64,000 nt of DNA, from NCBI GenBank assembly GCA_027422505.1, contig JAPQWV010000001.1, positions 6,882,001 to 6,946,000 on the forward strand. The letters are read 5' to 3'. A program made the translations under genes and the position numbers. Positions 12,955-24,237 of the stretch are shown one piece after another (positions within the stretch are counted from its first letter, which is position 1; the number at the start of each line of letters is the position of its first letter). A model generated the notes under the pieces. It did not search any database. It was not told where the DNA came from and saw only the letters and a program-made list of their open reading frames with translations. This stretch comes from Craterostigma plantagineum. Its lineage: Eukaryota; Streptophyta; Magnoliopsida; Lamiales; Linderniaceae.

Positions 12955-14184
12955 TTAGATCTGGTACGAAGTAGACATCCTCGACCGATCCTTGTTTGCC
13001 ATCATTTTGAGTGAAAATATATTTCCTCGGCCTTTGACTTCTATCTTCGATGCGTCTCCAAAAGACACGTGGCCATCCTCGATCTTTTTCAGATCCGTGA
13101 AGAGATGTTTGTGCCCGCTCATGTGATTGCTAGCACCGGTGTCAAGATACCACACCATGTCGCTACCCGGAGTTTTATCCTCCAGCGCCATTAAGAGAAC
13201 GCCATCGTCTTTTGGATCTTCTTGTGCGACTAGGTTCGCATTTTCTTCCACCTTCTTGTTGGACCAACAGTCCTTCGCAAAGTGCCCGAACTTTCCGCAA
13301 TTGTAGCATTCAACGCTTGGTCGATTTGAGCGGCCGCCACGTCCTCGTGCTCGACCTCGTCCTCTCCAATTTTGGTTGTTGCTTTGTCCTTCTTTTTCAT
13401 AATTGTAGCCTCGTCCTCGGCCTGTGCTTTGACCGAAACCACGTCCTCGTTGGCCACGCCCTTTTCCTCGACTGTGGTGTGTATACAACGCCTTGTCGTC
13501 ATTAATGGATAATTTCGTCTGTAGGGCCTCGTCTAAAGACTCCTGCTTCTTCTTTTTCTTTCGCTGCTCGTGAGCTTCGAGCGAACCGGAGAGTTCGTCG
13601 ACAGACATTTCTTCGAGATTTTTGGATTCTTCAATTGCACATACCACGTTCTCGTACTCGTTCGTCAGAGATCGCAAGATTTTTTCGACGACTCGGGCAT
13701 CAGTTAGGACCTCGCCGTTTCTCTTCAGCTGGTTCGCGGTGGTTTGCACTCTCGTTATATACTCGGACACGCCTTCGCCCTCCTTCATTTTCGTCATTTC
13801 GAACTCGCCGCGAAGAGTCTGCAACCGTACTTGCTTTACTCGATCGGCACCTTTGTATGCTTTTTCAAGCGTCTCCCATGCATCCTTCGACGTTTTGGCC
13901 TCGGCTATTTTTTCGAAGCCGGCCTCGTCTACTGATTGGTAGATGGCATATAGTGCGGACTTATCTTGTTTGCGGGATTCTTTCAGCGTCTTTAGTTGGG
14001 CTGCTGTGTACCCGTCTGTATTTTCGGGTTCGGTGTATCCGTTCGCGACGATCTCCCACGTATCTTGATACTGAAGCAACACCTTCATTAGAATGCTCCA
14101 CTTGTCGTAGTTTAATTTGGTGAGCTTCGGGATCGGCATTTGGCTAGCGGTTGCTCCCATTGTTGCCATTGGCTCTGATACCAA
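12955..14184 (-). CDS. Copia gag-protease
   Basis: This is 409 codons starting just downstream of the PBS. It contains an N-terminal gag domain ([31 protein letters not shown]), a basic Arg/Gly-rich stretch, a CCHC zinc knuckle ([14 protein letters not shown], about residue 290) and the aspartic protease motif [11 protein letters not shown] (about residue 345). The frame is lost after about residue 390, near a short T run at about 13015. The last about 20 residues are therefore not native and the protease is disconnected from integrase and RT. Confidence 0.9.
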   Translation of the reverse strand: MVSEPMATMGATASQMPIPKLTKLNYDKWSILMKVLLQYQDTWEIVANGYTEPENTDGYTAAQLKTLKESRKQDKSALYAIYQSVDEAGFEKIAEAKTSKDAWETLEKAYKGADRVKQVRLQTLRGEFEMTKMKEGEGVSEYITRVQTTANQLKRNGEVLTDARVVEKILRSLTNEYENVVCAIEESKNLEEMSVDELSGSLEAHEQRKKKKKQESLDEALQTKLSINDDKALYTHHSRGKGRGQRGRGFGQSTGRGRGYNYEKEGQSNNQNWRGRGRARGRGGRSNRPSVECYNCGKFGHFAKDCWSNKKVEENANLVAQEDPKDDGVLLMALEDKTPGSDMVWYLDTGASNHMSGHKHLFTDLKKIEDGHVSFGDASKIEVKGRGNIFSLKMMANKDRSRMSTSYQI

Positions 14185-14587
14185 TTTGATATATTTTTTA
14201 TGACTAAATTAATGCCCTCACGTGAGAAGCTCTCGCTCAATTGGACGTTCTCTTCACAAATGTTTATAAATAATGCTCACAGTATAATATTTTGCTGCTC
14301 ATGCACGAAGGAAAAAAAGAGAGAGGCTTCTTGCACTATTATTTTTTTTCTCTCATTACCATCTCAAATATTACACCTATTTATAATACTAAATCAAACA
14401 CAACATGACAAAAACTAACACACGTCTTTTGCTTTCCATAATTCATGTTCTTTTTCGGCTGTGGAGACATACTTCTCTTTTATTGTCTTTAATGTTTTTC
14501 AATGTCTCCATACTTTAAGTTAGGTGTGTCATGTCTCCTTGTGTTTTTATTTTTTTTCTTTTGGCGTTTAGATTATTCAACACTCAT

Positions 14588-15061
14588 CGACTGCTGCTTG
14601 CAAATTGATCGATCCCACGAAGAGGTGGACTTCTGGGCAGCTTCTGAAAGCATCCTTTTATATTACAGCACTGCAATAATAACGTTGGGACGAACAATTA
14701 CAGCAGTAGCAGTAATATCTGCAGTTCTAGCAATAGTATTGGTAATGGTAATAATATTAGTCCTTTGAAGAATCGATTACAGGCCATTGGGCTAACGGTC
14801 AGAAATCTAATCATCAAATGTTGCCTCCGACGCCTTTGCAGAAGCAATAGCAGCAGAGCATTTTGTTTGTTGTAATATTTTGCTTCTCTGTGTTGAGAGA
14901 GGATTTGATTGATTACTCTCTTTAATGTAGATTTGAATCATTTGGTTGTGGAATTATATGTTCTTACATGCGATTTTCTATTTCTTTTTTTGGTTTCTTT
15001 TATGGGGTTTAAATGATGGAATTCTATGAGAGAGAGAGAGGTTGAAGAGTGGAAGAAGGCG
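14588..15061. other. Internal region of the MULE-like element; possible captured gene fragment
   Basis: This is the only non-TIR, non-Copia sequence of the MULE-like element. On the plus strand one frame reads a Ser/Asn-rich stretch (SSNSIGNGNNISPLKN) ending near 14870, and a shifted frame reads NHQMLPPTPLQKQ. It has more coding-like composition than the flanks. I do not recognise the source gene. It may be a Pack-MULE capture, already frameshifted. Confidence 0.4.
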
Positions 15062-15336
15062 AGCGTTGAGCACGACGTTTTAAAGGGGGACCCAAATGGG
15101 TTTGTTGGTGGTCTCTTGAGTATTGTGCCTTAACGTCAAATATCTAAAAGAAATAAAAAGTAATAAAATAGGGTGGTACAGCATCGCAACCATTACATGC
15201 GACGCCGCGTCTAATGGCCGCGACGCCGTGTCTATTAGCCACGATTAGCCCTATTTTGTTAATATTTTCAAAAATAACCCTATTTTATTAATTTTGAAAT
15301 CAAAAAGATCTATTTTATTTAAAAAGCGGGTATGTT

Positions 15337-17133
15337 CTAAGGTTATACATAAACCCATCATAAATCATTTAGAAAATAAATCATCTCCGTATGAGAACTT
15401 AGTTTATTTATTCCGGGCTTATAATCTAATATCACGCTAAAAGATTAATCTCGAGATAATAATCAATTAGTTAGTAGATATCATGTTTCATCCATTAGCT
15501 TGTAAAATTATCTTCTTTGCCAATACATCATCATATATATACATACATATCACTTGTTTATGCGAGTACACTTCACGGCTGTAAAATATGCACAATTAAT
15601 ATAACATTCTAGTATAACAATAAGAATATAAGTTAAATAGTGTAACGTGAAAATAAAGTGTTTTCCACTTTTAGTGGACGGTTTTTCCATTATTTTTTAT
15701 TTTCTATTTGTTTAATTTAATGAAAATGAACACATGTCGCAAGCAGAATCAAACAGTATGTCATTGCATATATAAGATTGTCATATGTAGAATTATTAAT
15801 CTTACCCCGCTAATTATATATATATATATTTATAAGTTGGATGGCCACTTTGTGCTGACACGTCGGCAAAGGAGTCCCCAAACTAATAAGATTTCACAAT
15901 TAGAATTTCGGTGACTTTGTTCGGTGGTTCCGGTTGGAAGTCGAACGATTTTGCTGAGGTGTCATTTTTCGGTGGTTCCGGTTGGAAGTGGAATTTCTAA
16001 TATTTTTTTATCACAACTCATTATAGTTTTCCCTTGCATTTTTCTTGTGAGACATTCGATCCATTCCACAGATCACTTAAGCATGACCCTTCTCTCCGAA
16101 CGTAAATAAGGATTATTTACTAGATGAAAAGCCATCCAACATGACTCCGATAATGGGCACTCCATCTGATAAGAAAATGTTGTCTCCAATATCTCAATTC
16201 TAAGATCATCTGGAATATATTCACATGGAGCAACTATGCATGCAAACCTGAAGGATAATGGAATATATTTCTTATAATGATTTTGATTATGTTGTATTTA
16301 GTTATTTTCTTAGTAATATCTTCGACATTAAGTCAATGGTATTGAATTAATAAGATTGAAATATGAGATTTTTTATTTTATGAAAGTGTTAAAAAAATTA
16401 TGGTTAAAAATATAATTATTAATAATTATGTTGACAATTTGAGATAGGGTAAAAAAAAGCAATATTAAAATGATTTGCGAGAAAACTGAAAATAATATTA
16501 ATTAAAATAAAAAAGTTGATTAGTATCATAATTTGATGAGAAAGTTATCCATTTTGGAGTAGCGCTATTAAAACTAACATTATTTGTGTCATTCTCTCGA
16601 ACAAGATCCATTAAGAAACAGATACAACCACTACGCTTCGGCGTTCCACCGCAGGCAAAATTTCCCGGCTGCCGGTGAAGACGTGCCGAATCTCTCCGTG
16701 AATCAGAAGAAGCTCAGCAACACAAGCCAAAAGAAGGCTAATCATCCCAACACCACCCTCAACACCTCGCACTACAAATAGAGCAGGCAAAATAGCCAGC
16801 CACCCGCGGGCCGGCCCGCCCCGTCCCGCCAAAAGGGCGGGGCGGGCTGAGATTTTTCAGGCCCGCCCGGGCTTGCCCGCGCAGGCCGTGGGCTCTGGCG
16901 GGGCGGGGCGGGCTAGCCCGCGGGCTGGCCCGCCAATAATAAAAATATATATTATTTAATAAATATATTTATATATGAATTATATAATTGTTTTATATTT
17001 TTTGGTAAAATTCATAATTTATAAAAATAAAAGATTAATTAATTAACATTTTCTGAAGTTGAAATAGATGAAATATATTTTTTTATTAATTTTTTTTTTT
17101 TTAGGTTTTATTTTTATTTTTTTATTTATGCAG
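15337..17133. other. AT-rich intergenic DNA with a tandem duplication and a GC-rich transposon end
   Basis: No gene is supported. At 15918-15992 the word TTCGGTGGTTCCGGTTGGAA occurs twice, 50 bp apart. At 16795-16940 a dense GGGCGGGGCGGGCTAGCCCG-type block resembles the subterminal repeats of the hAT element at 46843, and it may be one end of a truncated relative. Between 16590 and 16780 there are short opposed open frames that I cannot assign. Confidence 0.5.
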
Positions 17134-17436
17134 ATTAGCTATTAGTACGTCTGTGTCGACTTTTCGTCCCTTTCATAATTAATAAAGATTACTATTCCGT
17201 TATTATCGTCTACCGCCGTCTTCACTCTAACAAATTGGTTCGACCTGCCGTTCTATGCCACAAACTCGGTCTCAGACAGAAACTTGTATTTCGGGGTTAG
17301 AGAAGACCGTCGATGGGTTGAATGCGTCATACACAACCTTATCAGATAATGTTCAAACCTTGAATACAACGGTTACCAATTTGTTGTCACACTTTGACGA
17401 GATTCTCGCTGCCATAAGATCAGATCTCCGTTTGTG
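17134..17436 (+). mobile_element. Truncated gag-element fragment (LTR 3' part, leader, gag start)
   Basis: This matches 20402-20701 of the complete element: the second half of its LTR, the leader and the first about 59 gag codons. It ends at CTCCG, where the inverted-repeat arm begins. Unlike the copy at 20130, its gag start is free of the early stop codons. Confidence 0.88.
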
Positions 17437-17734
17437 GCTCACCTATCTGCTTCGCGACTTCGACATTGATATTCCTTTACCTATCTCTTTGTGGTGTGAC
17501 AACAAAGCCGCTGTCTACATCACGGAGAACCCCGTCTTCCACGAGCGGACGAAGCACCTGGAAATTGATTGTCACTTAGTTCGTTTGCAATATCAGAAAG
17601 GTCTCCTTGTCCCACTCCATACTCCATCTTCACATCAGCTTGCAGATGTGTTCACGAAATCTCTACCCAAGCCTTTATTTTACTCTATCATTTCCAAGCT
17701 TGGTATGAAGACATCTCTTCACTGCTTAGCTTGA
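17255..17734 (+). CDS. Chimeric ORF: gag N-terminus fused to Copia RNase H C-terminus
   Basis: This is 159 codons. Residues 1-59 ([18 protein letters not shown]...) are the gag start of the Ty3/Gypsy-type element found again at about 20530. Residues 60-159 ([19 protein letters not shown]...) are the last part of a Copia RNase H, identical apart from Lys-to-Glu to the end of the pol at 2582. The fusion point is the inner boundary of the inverted repeat at 17431 and is in frame. The RNase H catalytic core is mostly missing, so enzyme activity is not expected. It may be chance in-frame joining; transcription from the upstream partial LTR is possible. Confidence 0.8.
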   Translation: MPQTRSQTETCISGLEKTVDGLNASYTTLSDNVQTLNTTVTNLLSHFDEILAAIRSDLRLWLTYLLRDFDIDIPLPISLWCDNKAAVYITENPVFHERTKHLEIDCHLVRLQYQKGLLVPLHTPSSHQLADVFTKSLPKPLFYSIISKLGMKTSLHCLA

Positions 17735-20296
17735 GCGGGGGATGAAGACTGTACTCATTAGCTAGTATTTATTCTTTGTTGCTCTGTTTTGTTAAGCTAA
17801 TTAGTTACTATTTTACACTTAGTTAGATATTCTTCCACTAACGCTTTTGTATAAATACAGTGTACAAAGCAATAAATCATTTTAGCACTTTCATACATGA
17901 AACTTTCCACCGCCTAAAATCCCCTATTCTCTCTCAGTGCTCGACTGACAGAAACGCTCAAATTGAGATACGAAGTCCCTCAAAAGCCTAACGGACGTCA
18001 AAAGCCTCTCTTTCCGCCAAATGATGGGTTCCGATGCCATCCATTTAAGTCCATAAGTGGAGACATTTACCGACACATCGATATAAAGTGTCAAAATTAA
18101 GTTATACATTTAAGAATTAAAAATTAATAAAAGCAAATTGCGTAAGGATAACAATTAATCGTTAGAAAATTGTACTCCGTATACAATCAAGAGCATTTTT
18201 CGGAGCTTGTTCTCTCGGATCGGTCTGCGGTCTGCCCATTGATCTGTTTATGCCCTTAAGATCAAAGTGACCATTAGCGACTCAATTACGATCCTTGGAT
18301 TATAAGATTTCATCTTCACGAATCCCGGGTCGATGCCATGCTTATCCCGTCAATGGTCTTTCCGTGATTCTTATGCAGCCAACATGTGAGCTCACCCCCC
18401 CCCCCCCCCCAAAGTGGTCCGTAAGATGGTCTTGGCTACGAATATCGGTGAGACTTTACTAATCATTTGACGGGATCAACTATGTCATTGACATAGAATT
18501 GGCCAAGATAAAGTCGTATAATCCAGGGATCGGGATGAAGTCGTTTCGATCACTCTATCTCAAAGTATCACCTGATCAACAAGCACGTCGATCGGGAGGA
18601 CGAGTTTTATGAATTCTTTCGACTGTAAATGGAGTATAAATTGCGGCTCATTTTTGGGATGGAGCATACATGAGCTCGGACCTGTCCGCTCTAGAGCTTG
18701 AGCTCGTTTAAAGTTAGTTGAGCTCGGATTTCTTAATAAAAAGAACAAAATTAAAAAAAAAAAACTAGAAATTATATAAAAAGAAAAGCTTGCGAGTCGA
18801 GGTGACTGGACTTGAGCCCGATTTCATAATCATAAGCTCGATCTTATCGAATCAAAATATTTTGGTTTGGTTTCGGTTTTATCGAAATATTTTGGGTTCG
18901 GTATTTGGTACAGAAATTTTTGTTCGGTTCGATTGCTTAACAAACAATGAGCACTCCTAAGTAAATGGAGCCCCGCCCCCGCCGGCGGGCCACGGGCGCA
19001 CGGGCCCGTTTAAAGAAAAAACTTAAAGGTTGTTGATCATGATTACCATAGGTAACAAGCTCATCTTCTGCAGAAAAAATAAGCAATGCAAAGCATCAGA
19101 TCGGATCTTAACAAACATATAAAGCCGAGTTTATTGCAGTTGCGGTTAACAAACTGATAGCAAAAACGTGAAGTTGTGGGCCAAATATCTAAAAGTTTCC
19201 TAATCAAACCTCAAACAAAAAAATGTCAGATGGCTTCTTGTTTGAACAGGACAAAAAAATGGCTCAGATACATGTTAGCGGCGTGCTTTATGAGATCGAC
19301 TTTTTTTTTATGAATTAAACTAAACCCTTATTCTTATATATAAGTTGTTGAGGTTTTTATTCAATGGGCTGATCTCTTCACTTTACTCGGGCCTTCTGTT
19401 AATCTAAGAAATATATTTATTAAATTCACATGGCACACTTAGTGGACGAAACCGCCCAAGTCCTGGCAATTTTTTTTTTAAAACTATATTTATATTATAA
19501 AACAAAGTAGATAAGTTATTTAAATTACAAGTTTATTTACTATTATAATAGTACAGTACAATCTGGGTAAAAAAATTATTTTAATATTATTTTATACTAT
19601 AATTACATATTTTGCATAAAATTCTTATATAAATATTATTTTTAGGCATAAAGAGTTTTATTTTTAAATATTACTAATGACGGGGAACGGGGTGGACGAC
19701 GAATCCCCTCCCCCATTGACAAGTCTAATCAATATGCAATAACTAATCCTCTTCAGCGTGAAAGAATGTATGTGTGATTGTGATGTGTTCAAAGCAAAAT
19801 AGGTTCTTGTAGCACAAGCTAGAACGAAATCGAGGTATGCAAATGAAATTTCCATTATTCTATTTTTATGTAGCGGTGAACATAATAAAGAAAATTATTA
19901 ATTTAAGGGGGTCCTATATAATAGTTTAAAACTTTTTTGTTGGTGAGGCGTTGAAACGCATATATGCGTTTGGAGGTGAGAGAAATTCACATATCCTATC
20001 GTTGGTATGTGCTTGGGTGTCCAATGGATTAATATTTGTGGTAGGCGTTGGATGATTGGTGTCGATTGGAGAATCTCTTAGTCGATCAACGAGTGGAAAA
20101 GGCAAGCTAAATTTTACCAAAGGACAAGTTGTTAGGATAGTATATTTATTATAATGATTATATTAATTAAGTATTATTAGTTTAAATTTGAATTTGAATT
20201 AGATTTAGTTTATATCTTTTAGGATTCGGTTGAGATATATTTGGGCTTTAAGATTTGTTTAGCCCTTATATATATTGCTAAGTTCGTAGAAGGGCA
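17431..20296. repeat. Right arm of large inverted repeat
   Basis: Reverse complement of 1-2885. It contains the Copia RNase H tail (to 17734), a second copy of that element's partial 3' LTR (17743-17966), the same 2.2 kb of non-coding DNA, and the first 167 bp of the gag-element LTR (20130-20296). Here the LTR element continues intact, so this arm looks like the source side. Confidence 0.93.
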
Positions 20297-22043
20297 TCAG
20301 TTTATTTTGAGAATTTTGAGGGCCGAAGTCTTTGGCTCTCGGATTGTGAGGGCCGGTGTCTCTGACACTCGGGTTGTGAGGGCCGGAGTTTCCAACACTC
20401 GGATTAGCTATTAGTACGTATGTGTCGACTTTTCGTCCCTTTCATAATTAATAAAGATTACTATTCCATTATTATCGTCTACCGCCGTCTTCACTCTAAC
20501 AAATTGGTTCGACCTGCCGTTTTATGCCACAAACTCGATCTCAGACAGAAACTCGTATTTCGGGGTTAGAGAAGACCGTCGATGGTTTGAATGCGTGATA
20601 GACAACCTTATCATATAATGTTCAAACCTTGAATACAACGGTTACCAATTTGTTGTCCCACTTTGACGAGATTCTCGCTGCCATAAGATCAGATCTCCGT
20701 TCGTCCTCACCATCGATGTCTGCTACAAATAACTCCGCCCCTGGGGACACACTTAGGACGATGGTTCACCACCGTGTTGAGCTTCCAACGTTTGACGGCA
20801 CGGACCCTTTGGGTTGGATCTCACGCGCGGATCAGTATTTTCCTTTAAACCAAACACCACCCTCAGAAACCTTCCCACACGCGATGATTGCAATGGAAGG
20901 AGTCGCTCAAAAGTGGATTAGCTGGATTGAAAGTCAGTCCATCACTCTCTTGGGATGGCCTAAAACGCCAAATTATTGCAACATTTGACGAGAAACACCA
21001 TGCCAGTTTTGTCATGCGAATTTCAGAAGTTCGACAATCCAGACCGGTTATGGATTACTATCATGATTTTATTGGGACAATAGCGAATTTACCTGAAATT
21101 CCACATCTCCAACACCTTGATTTTTTCCTAATGGGAATGCATCCCCTTTTGCTCAACGAAGTTCAGGTTTTAAACCCATACTCGGTAGATGAAGCTTTTC
21201 GAATGGATCGAGGGCTGGAAAGGAAATTGCTCGCTTGGAAGGACAATGATTACGCCAGCATGCTATTGCCTCCCACGGGACAGTCTCAAAGCACTCGCTA
21301 CGCTCAACCAACCGAATATACTAGCGGGCCATGCTTCTTTGGTAGCCGAGATGCACGATCAGGTTTTCAGACATCGCCTAATTTTTCAAGCCGCGGTGCC
21401 GTGACAACATCAATCATTGGTGACAATGGAGCAAGAAAAGATGATTACGGGAGGTCATCGTGAAGGGCTTTGTTTCCGTTATCGGCAACCCGACGGGCAT
21501 GATCATGTGTGCTCGAATAAAGAATTTTGAATTCTTATTGCATGGGAGGACGAAGGGGAAGAAGAGGAAAGTGCTAAGATGAGTACGGCCGGACGCGAGT
21601 TCAACCTACTATCGGTGATTCCAAGACAACCATCATCGACGCCAGCAATTCCCAAGTTTCCGCTTTGAGGACAAGGCGATTTTTCAAGGGGTGGATAATG
21701 TTAGGATAGTATATTTATTATAATGATTATTATTAATTAAGTTTTATTAGTTTAAAGTCGAATGTGGATTAGATTTAGTTTAGATCTTTTAGGATTCGGT
21801 TGATATATATTTGTACTTTAAGATTTGTCTAGCCCTTATATATCGCTAAGTTTCGAAGAAGAAGGGCATCGGTTTATTTAGGGATTTTGGGGGCCGAGGT
21901 TTCTAGCTCTCGGATTGTGAGGGCCGGTGTCTCTGACACTCAGATTAGCTATTAGTACGTCTTTGTCGTCTTTTCATCCCCTGCATAATTAATAAAGATT
22001 ATCGATTCCGTTATTATCGTCTAACGTCGTCTTCACTCTAACA
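20130..22043 (+). mobile_element. Gag-only non-autonomous LTR retrotransposon with perfect TSD
   Basis: The LTRs are 20130-20501 (372 bp) and 21699-22043 (345 bp), each starting TGTTAGGATAG and ending CTAACA. The element is flanked by the perfect 5-bp duplication CAAGT (20125-20129 and 22044-22048). The purine tract AAGGGGTGGATAA precedes the 3' LTR. The internal 1.2 kb contains only a decayed gag. No protease, RT or integrase is present, so mobility must have depended on another element. The LTRs differ by many substitutions and indels, so the insertion is older than the second Copia element. The sequence after the 5' LTR does not match a primer-binding site I recognise. Confidence 0.93.
20529..21700 (+). 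pseudogene. Ty3/Gypsy-type gag, decayed
   Basis: It begins like the chimeric ORF ([10 protein letters not shown]) but has stop codons at about codon 25 (near 20597). 20629-20988 continues with VELPTFDGTDPLGWISRADQYF, the hallmark of plant Ty3/Gypsy gag. Near 20945 the frame changes, and 20888-21463 carries the rest (MDYYHDFIGTIANLPEI; FLMGMHPLLLNEV). After 21463 a zinc-knuckle-like CFRYRQPDGHDHVC appears in another frame, with the first cysteine pair altered. It is not translatable as one protein. Confidence 0.85.
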
Positions 22044-22048
22044 CAAGT

Positions 22049-23400
22049 ATGTTGAAGGCATATTCAACGATGGTTTAAGGAAAAACAATGGATTACTTAT
22101 ACGGTGGAGGTAATAACATGTATTGTCTTTTTATTATACTAGGTTTAGACCCGTGCGATGCACGGGTTGTTCATTGATGACGTGTCAATGAAAAGGAAAA
22201 CATCGTATTTGAATGTATATGTGTACATATATGACTCAAATATTTGTCATATTCTTACCTCGTCTGGTCAAATCTGATCTCGTCTTCATCTTGATCCACA
22301 AACTTATGCACCAAATTGATCAGTGAGGTCGACGATTGCGCCTCCTCCATTCCGCAACAAAAAGAATCAATCCATTCAATTGTTGTACAGTCTTACAACT
22401 TTTATGTAATAGCTGCGCGGTCTGCCAGTCTTTCATTGTTTAAGTCGTGTAGTCTCATTGCTGAGTGCGGTCTCATATTTGTACATTGTACAGTCTTACA
22501 ATATTTGAGGTCAAATTAATCTTAGAATATACGTATTACGCATCTTCCATGGTCAGCTTGTCTTGTCCCTTACATTACGGCCTCTTAAGAGCTCGTATTC
22601 CATCTGGAACAATAAGAAAAAAATTGCAAACGCCAAAATACAAATTTCTGCGAATTCTTATTGGTTGGATGGGTCTTCTGTTACCGACGTATTATCACAG
22701 TAGAGACCGCACCGCATCCACATTTCTTGCACAGGCGGTGAAGTAGACAGAGTCCACGAATTCGGGCTCTATATTCGTAAAGGAATCGATTCCTTTTCAA
22801 GTTAGGTTCGTTGACTCTGTCTACTTCTCCGCCTGTGCAAAGAAACCGAGTCATAAAAGACTCATAAGCCGAAAACTCCTCCGCCGGTGCGAGTGAAGAC
22901 TCTTTTCAGGCGAAGAGGACAATGGTGATATGCAGAGGAAGGGTCGAAGCCTGAAAATGATGCCTAAAATGGAAAACCTACCCATAAGTGACTTTACGCA
23001 ATTGACAAATGCGGTTCATCGCAATATTCAAATGGTGCACATCAAGAGGAAGGCCTAACCTACGCTTGTAATCGAACATATAGAGGGTTTCTTTATCCCC
23101 TCCAGATGCATACATCCCACATTCACCCGACAATAAAAATCATGGAAAAACACCACATGGAGACTAGTCAAAAAATTGTGGGTGTGTGGTATTCGATCCA
23201 ACAACCTAACCCAATTAGGCTTTCTTTATCCCCTTAATTATTTAATATTGTTATTTAAAGTAATAAAAATTAATAAAACAGAGCTACTCTATATCGACGG
23301 GCCAGACATCCAAGGATGGTTAGGTCCAACAAACTCGAAATTATTGGGCCGGCCTAATATTCCCACATGGATTTAATGCCTTCAACAAATTCAGTTGTTT
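22049..23400. other. Intergenic DNA
   Basis: No gene is supported. Near 22137-22170 lies GACCCGTGCGATGCACGGG, a palindromic word common at ends of plant MITE-like repeats. A long hairpin is listed at 22723-22845. The remainder is plain AT-rich sequence upstream of the SPIRAL1-like gene. Confidence 0.5.
22723..22845. repeat. Near-perfect foldback (about 32-bp stem)
   Basis: The arm 22723-22754 (TTTCTTGCACAGGCGGTGAA...) pairs with 22813-22845 with only a couple of differences. The loop is about 58 bp. It could be a small foldback transposon remnant or, if transcribed, a hairpin RNA. I see no target-site duplication. Confidence 0.65.
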
Positions 23401-23513
23401 TACATTCACATCACATCCTTTATATACCTCTTCTGTTCCCTGACCCTTGTTCGTCGCTTCACTCGTATTTTTGGTGGATTTGGATCTTATCTGACCCTAA
23501 TCTGCAGAAAAAG

Positions 23514-24226
23514 GTACGGAAAATTCATGGTTTGTCTTCCTCATTTGCATATCGTATTCATGCTTTTGCTTTTGATTTTAGTCGATATTCAGAAAACTAA
23601 GGTTTTCTTATTTAACGATTTCATTTCTGCCCATTTTTGCTTCGATTCGTGACAGTTCCACGCTTTTATGTTATTTGATTCTTTTTTCTTTTTGCCGTTC
23701 TTTGTGATATTGAAATTTTATTTCGAGGATCTGTCTCACATATCGAATTACTCATTCTTTTTTTTTTTTTTTTTTTTACTTCTCTCCCGCAATTGTTCAT
23801 TCATCTTTTGTATTAGTTGAAGATCCTGACCTAATGAGCAGAAACGATTCAGTCTGAATAGATCAACAAAAATGCAGCTACTATGATGTCTCAAATTTAT
23901 GCTATTATGCTGTAGGATGAAATTTACATCTCTCAGTTTTTATCTTCTCACCCGTTGTCTAGTTTCTTCTACATTGGAATCGTTTGCATTGCATAGCATC
24001 TCAAAGCGTCTCCACATGTGAATGTTTCTGCCATAGGTGAAACAAAACAAATCCAAGCACGCTAAAGGGTTGTTTTGTTACACGTACATTCCTATAGTTG
24101 TGTTGCATAGCCTTACTTTGTTGAATCTGACACCACCCCTTCTGCTTTACGTACTTGCCAGTTTCGTTCTTGGATTCTGTATAGCAAAATAACTTCTAAT
24201 CACAAACTCAGACGATTATCTAGCAG
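23514..24226 (+). other. Probable 5'-UTR intron of the SPIRAL1-like gene
   Basis: A donor GTACGG follows a purine-rich exon end (CTGCAGAAAAAG). An acceptor TCTAGCAG lies 11 bp upstream of the start codon, after pyrimidine-rich sequence including a long T run at 23758-23778. A leader intron is common in this gene family. It is inferred from splice signals only. Confidence 0.5.
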
Positions 24227-24237
24227 ATATACACAAA

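Larger units (their letters stand above)
9760..14582 (-). mobile_element. Near-complete Copia LTR retrotransposon, minus strand
   Basis: The LTRs are 14187-14582 (5') and 9760-10158 (3'). They begin TGTTGAAT in element orientation and are almost identical. The PBS TGGTATCAGAGCC adjoins the 5' LTR (reverse complement of 14171-14183) and a purine-rich tract adjoins the 3' LTR near 10159-10171. The flanks are CTGAT (9755-9759) and CTCAT (14583-14587), a TSD with one mismatch. Gag, protease, integrase, RT and RNase H are all present and long-open. A single frame change near 13015 separates gag-protease from the rest. The close LTR match suggests a recent insertion. Confidence 0.94.
9521..15327. 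mobile_element. MULE-like element with about 240-bp TIRs, hosting a Copia insertion
   Basis: Long inverted repeats lie at 9521-9759 and about 15062-15327. They share GCTTTTTAAATAAAATAG ends, a GACGCCGTGTCTATTAG core and an AACCCAAATGGG-like inner part. A perfect 9-bp duplication GGGTATGTT flanks the whole (9512-9520 and 15328-15336). Long TIRs with a 9-bp TSD are the signature of Mutator-like elements. Without the Copia insertion it would be only about 1.0 kb, with about 475 bp of internal sequence (14588-15061). No MURA transposase is visible. Confidence 0.88.

Noticed and set aside
16584..16832. Opposed 65- and 73-codon frames with a hydrophobic stretch
   Set aside because: No family match, no splice or promoter context, and one runs into GC-rich transposon repeats.
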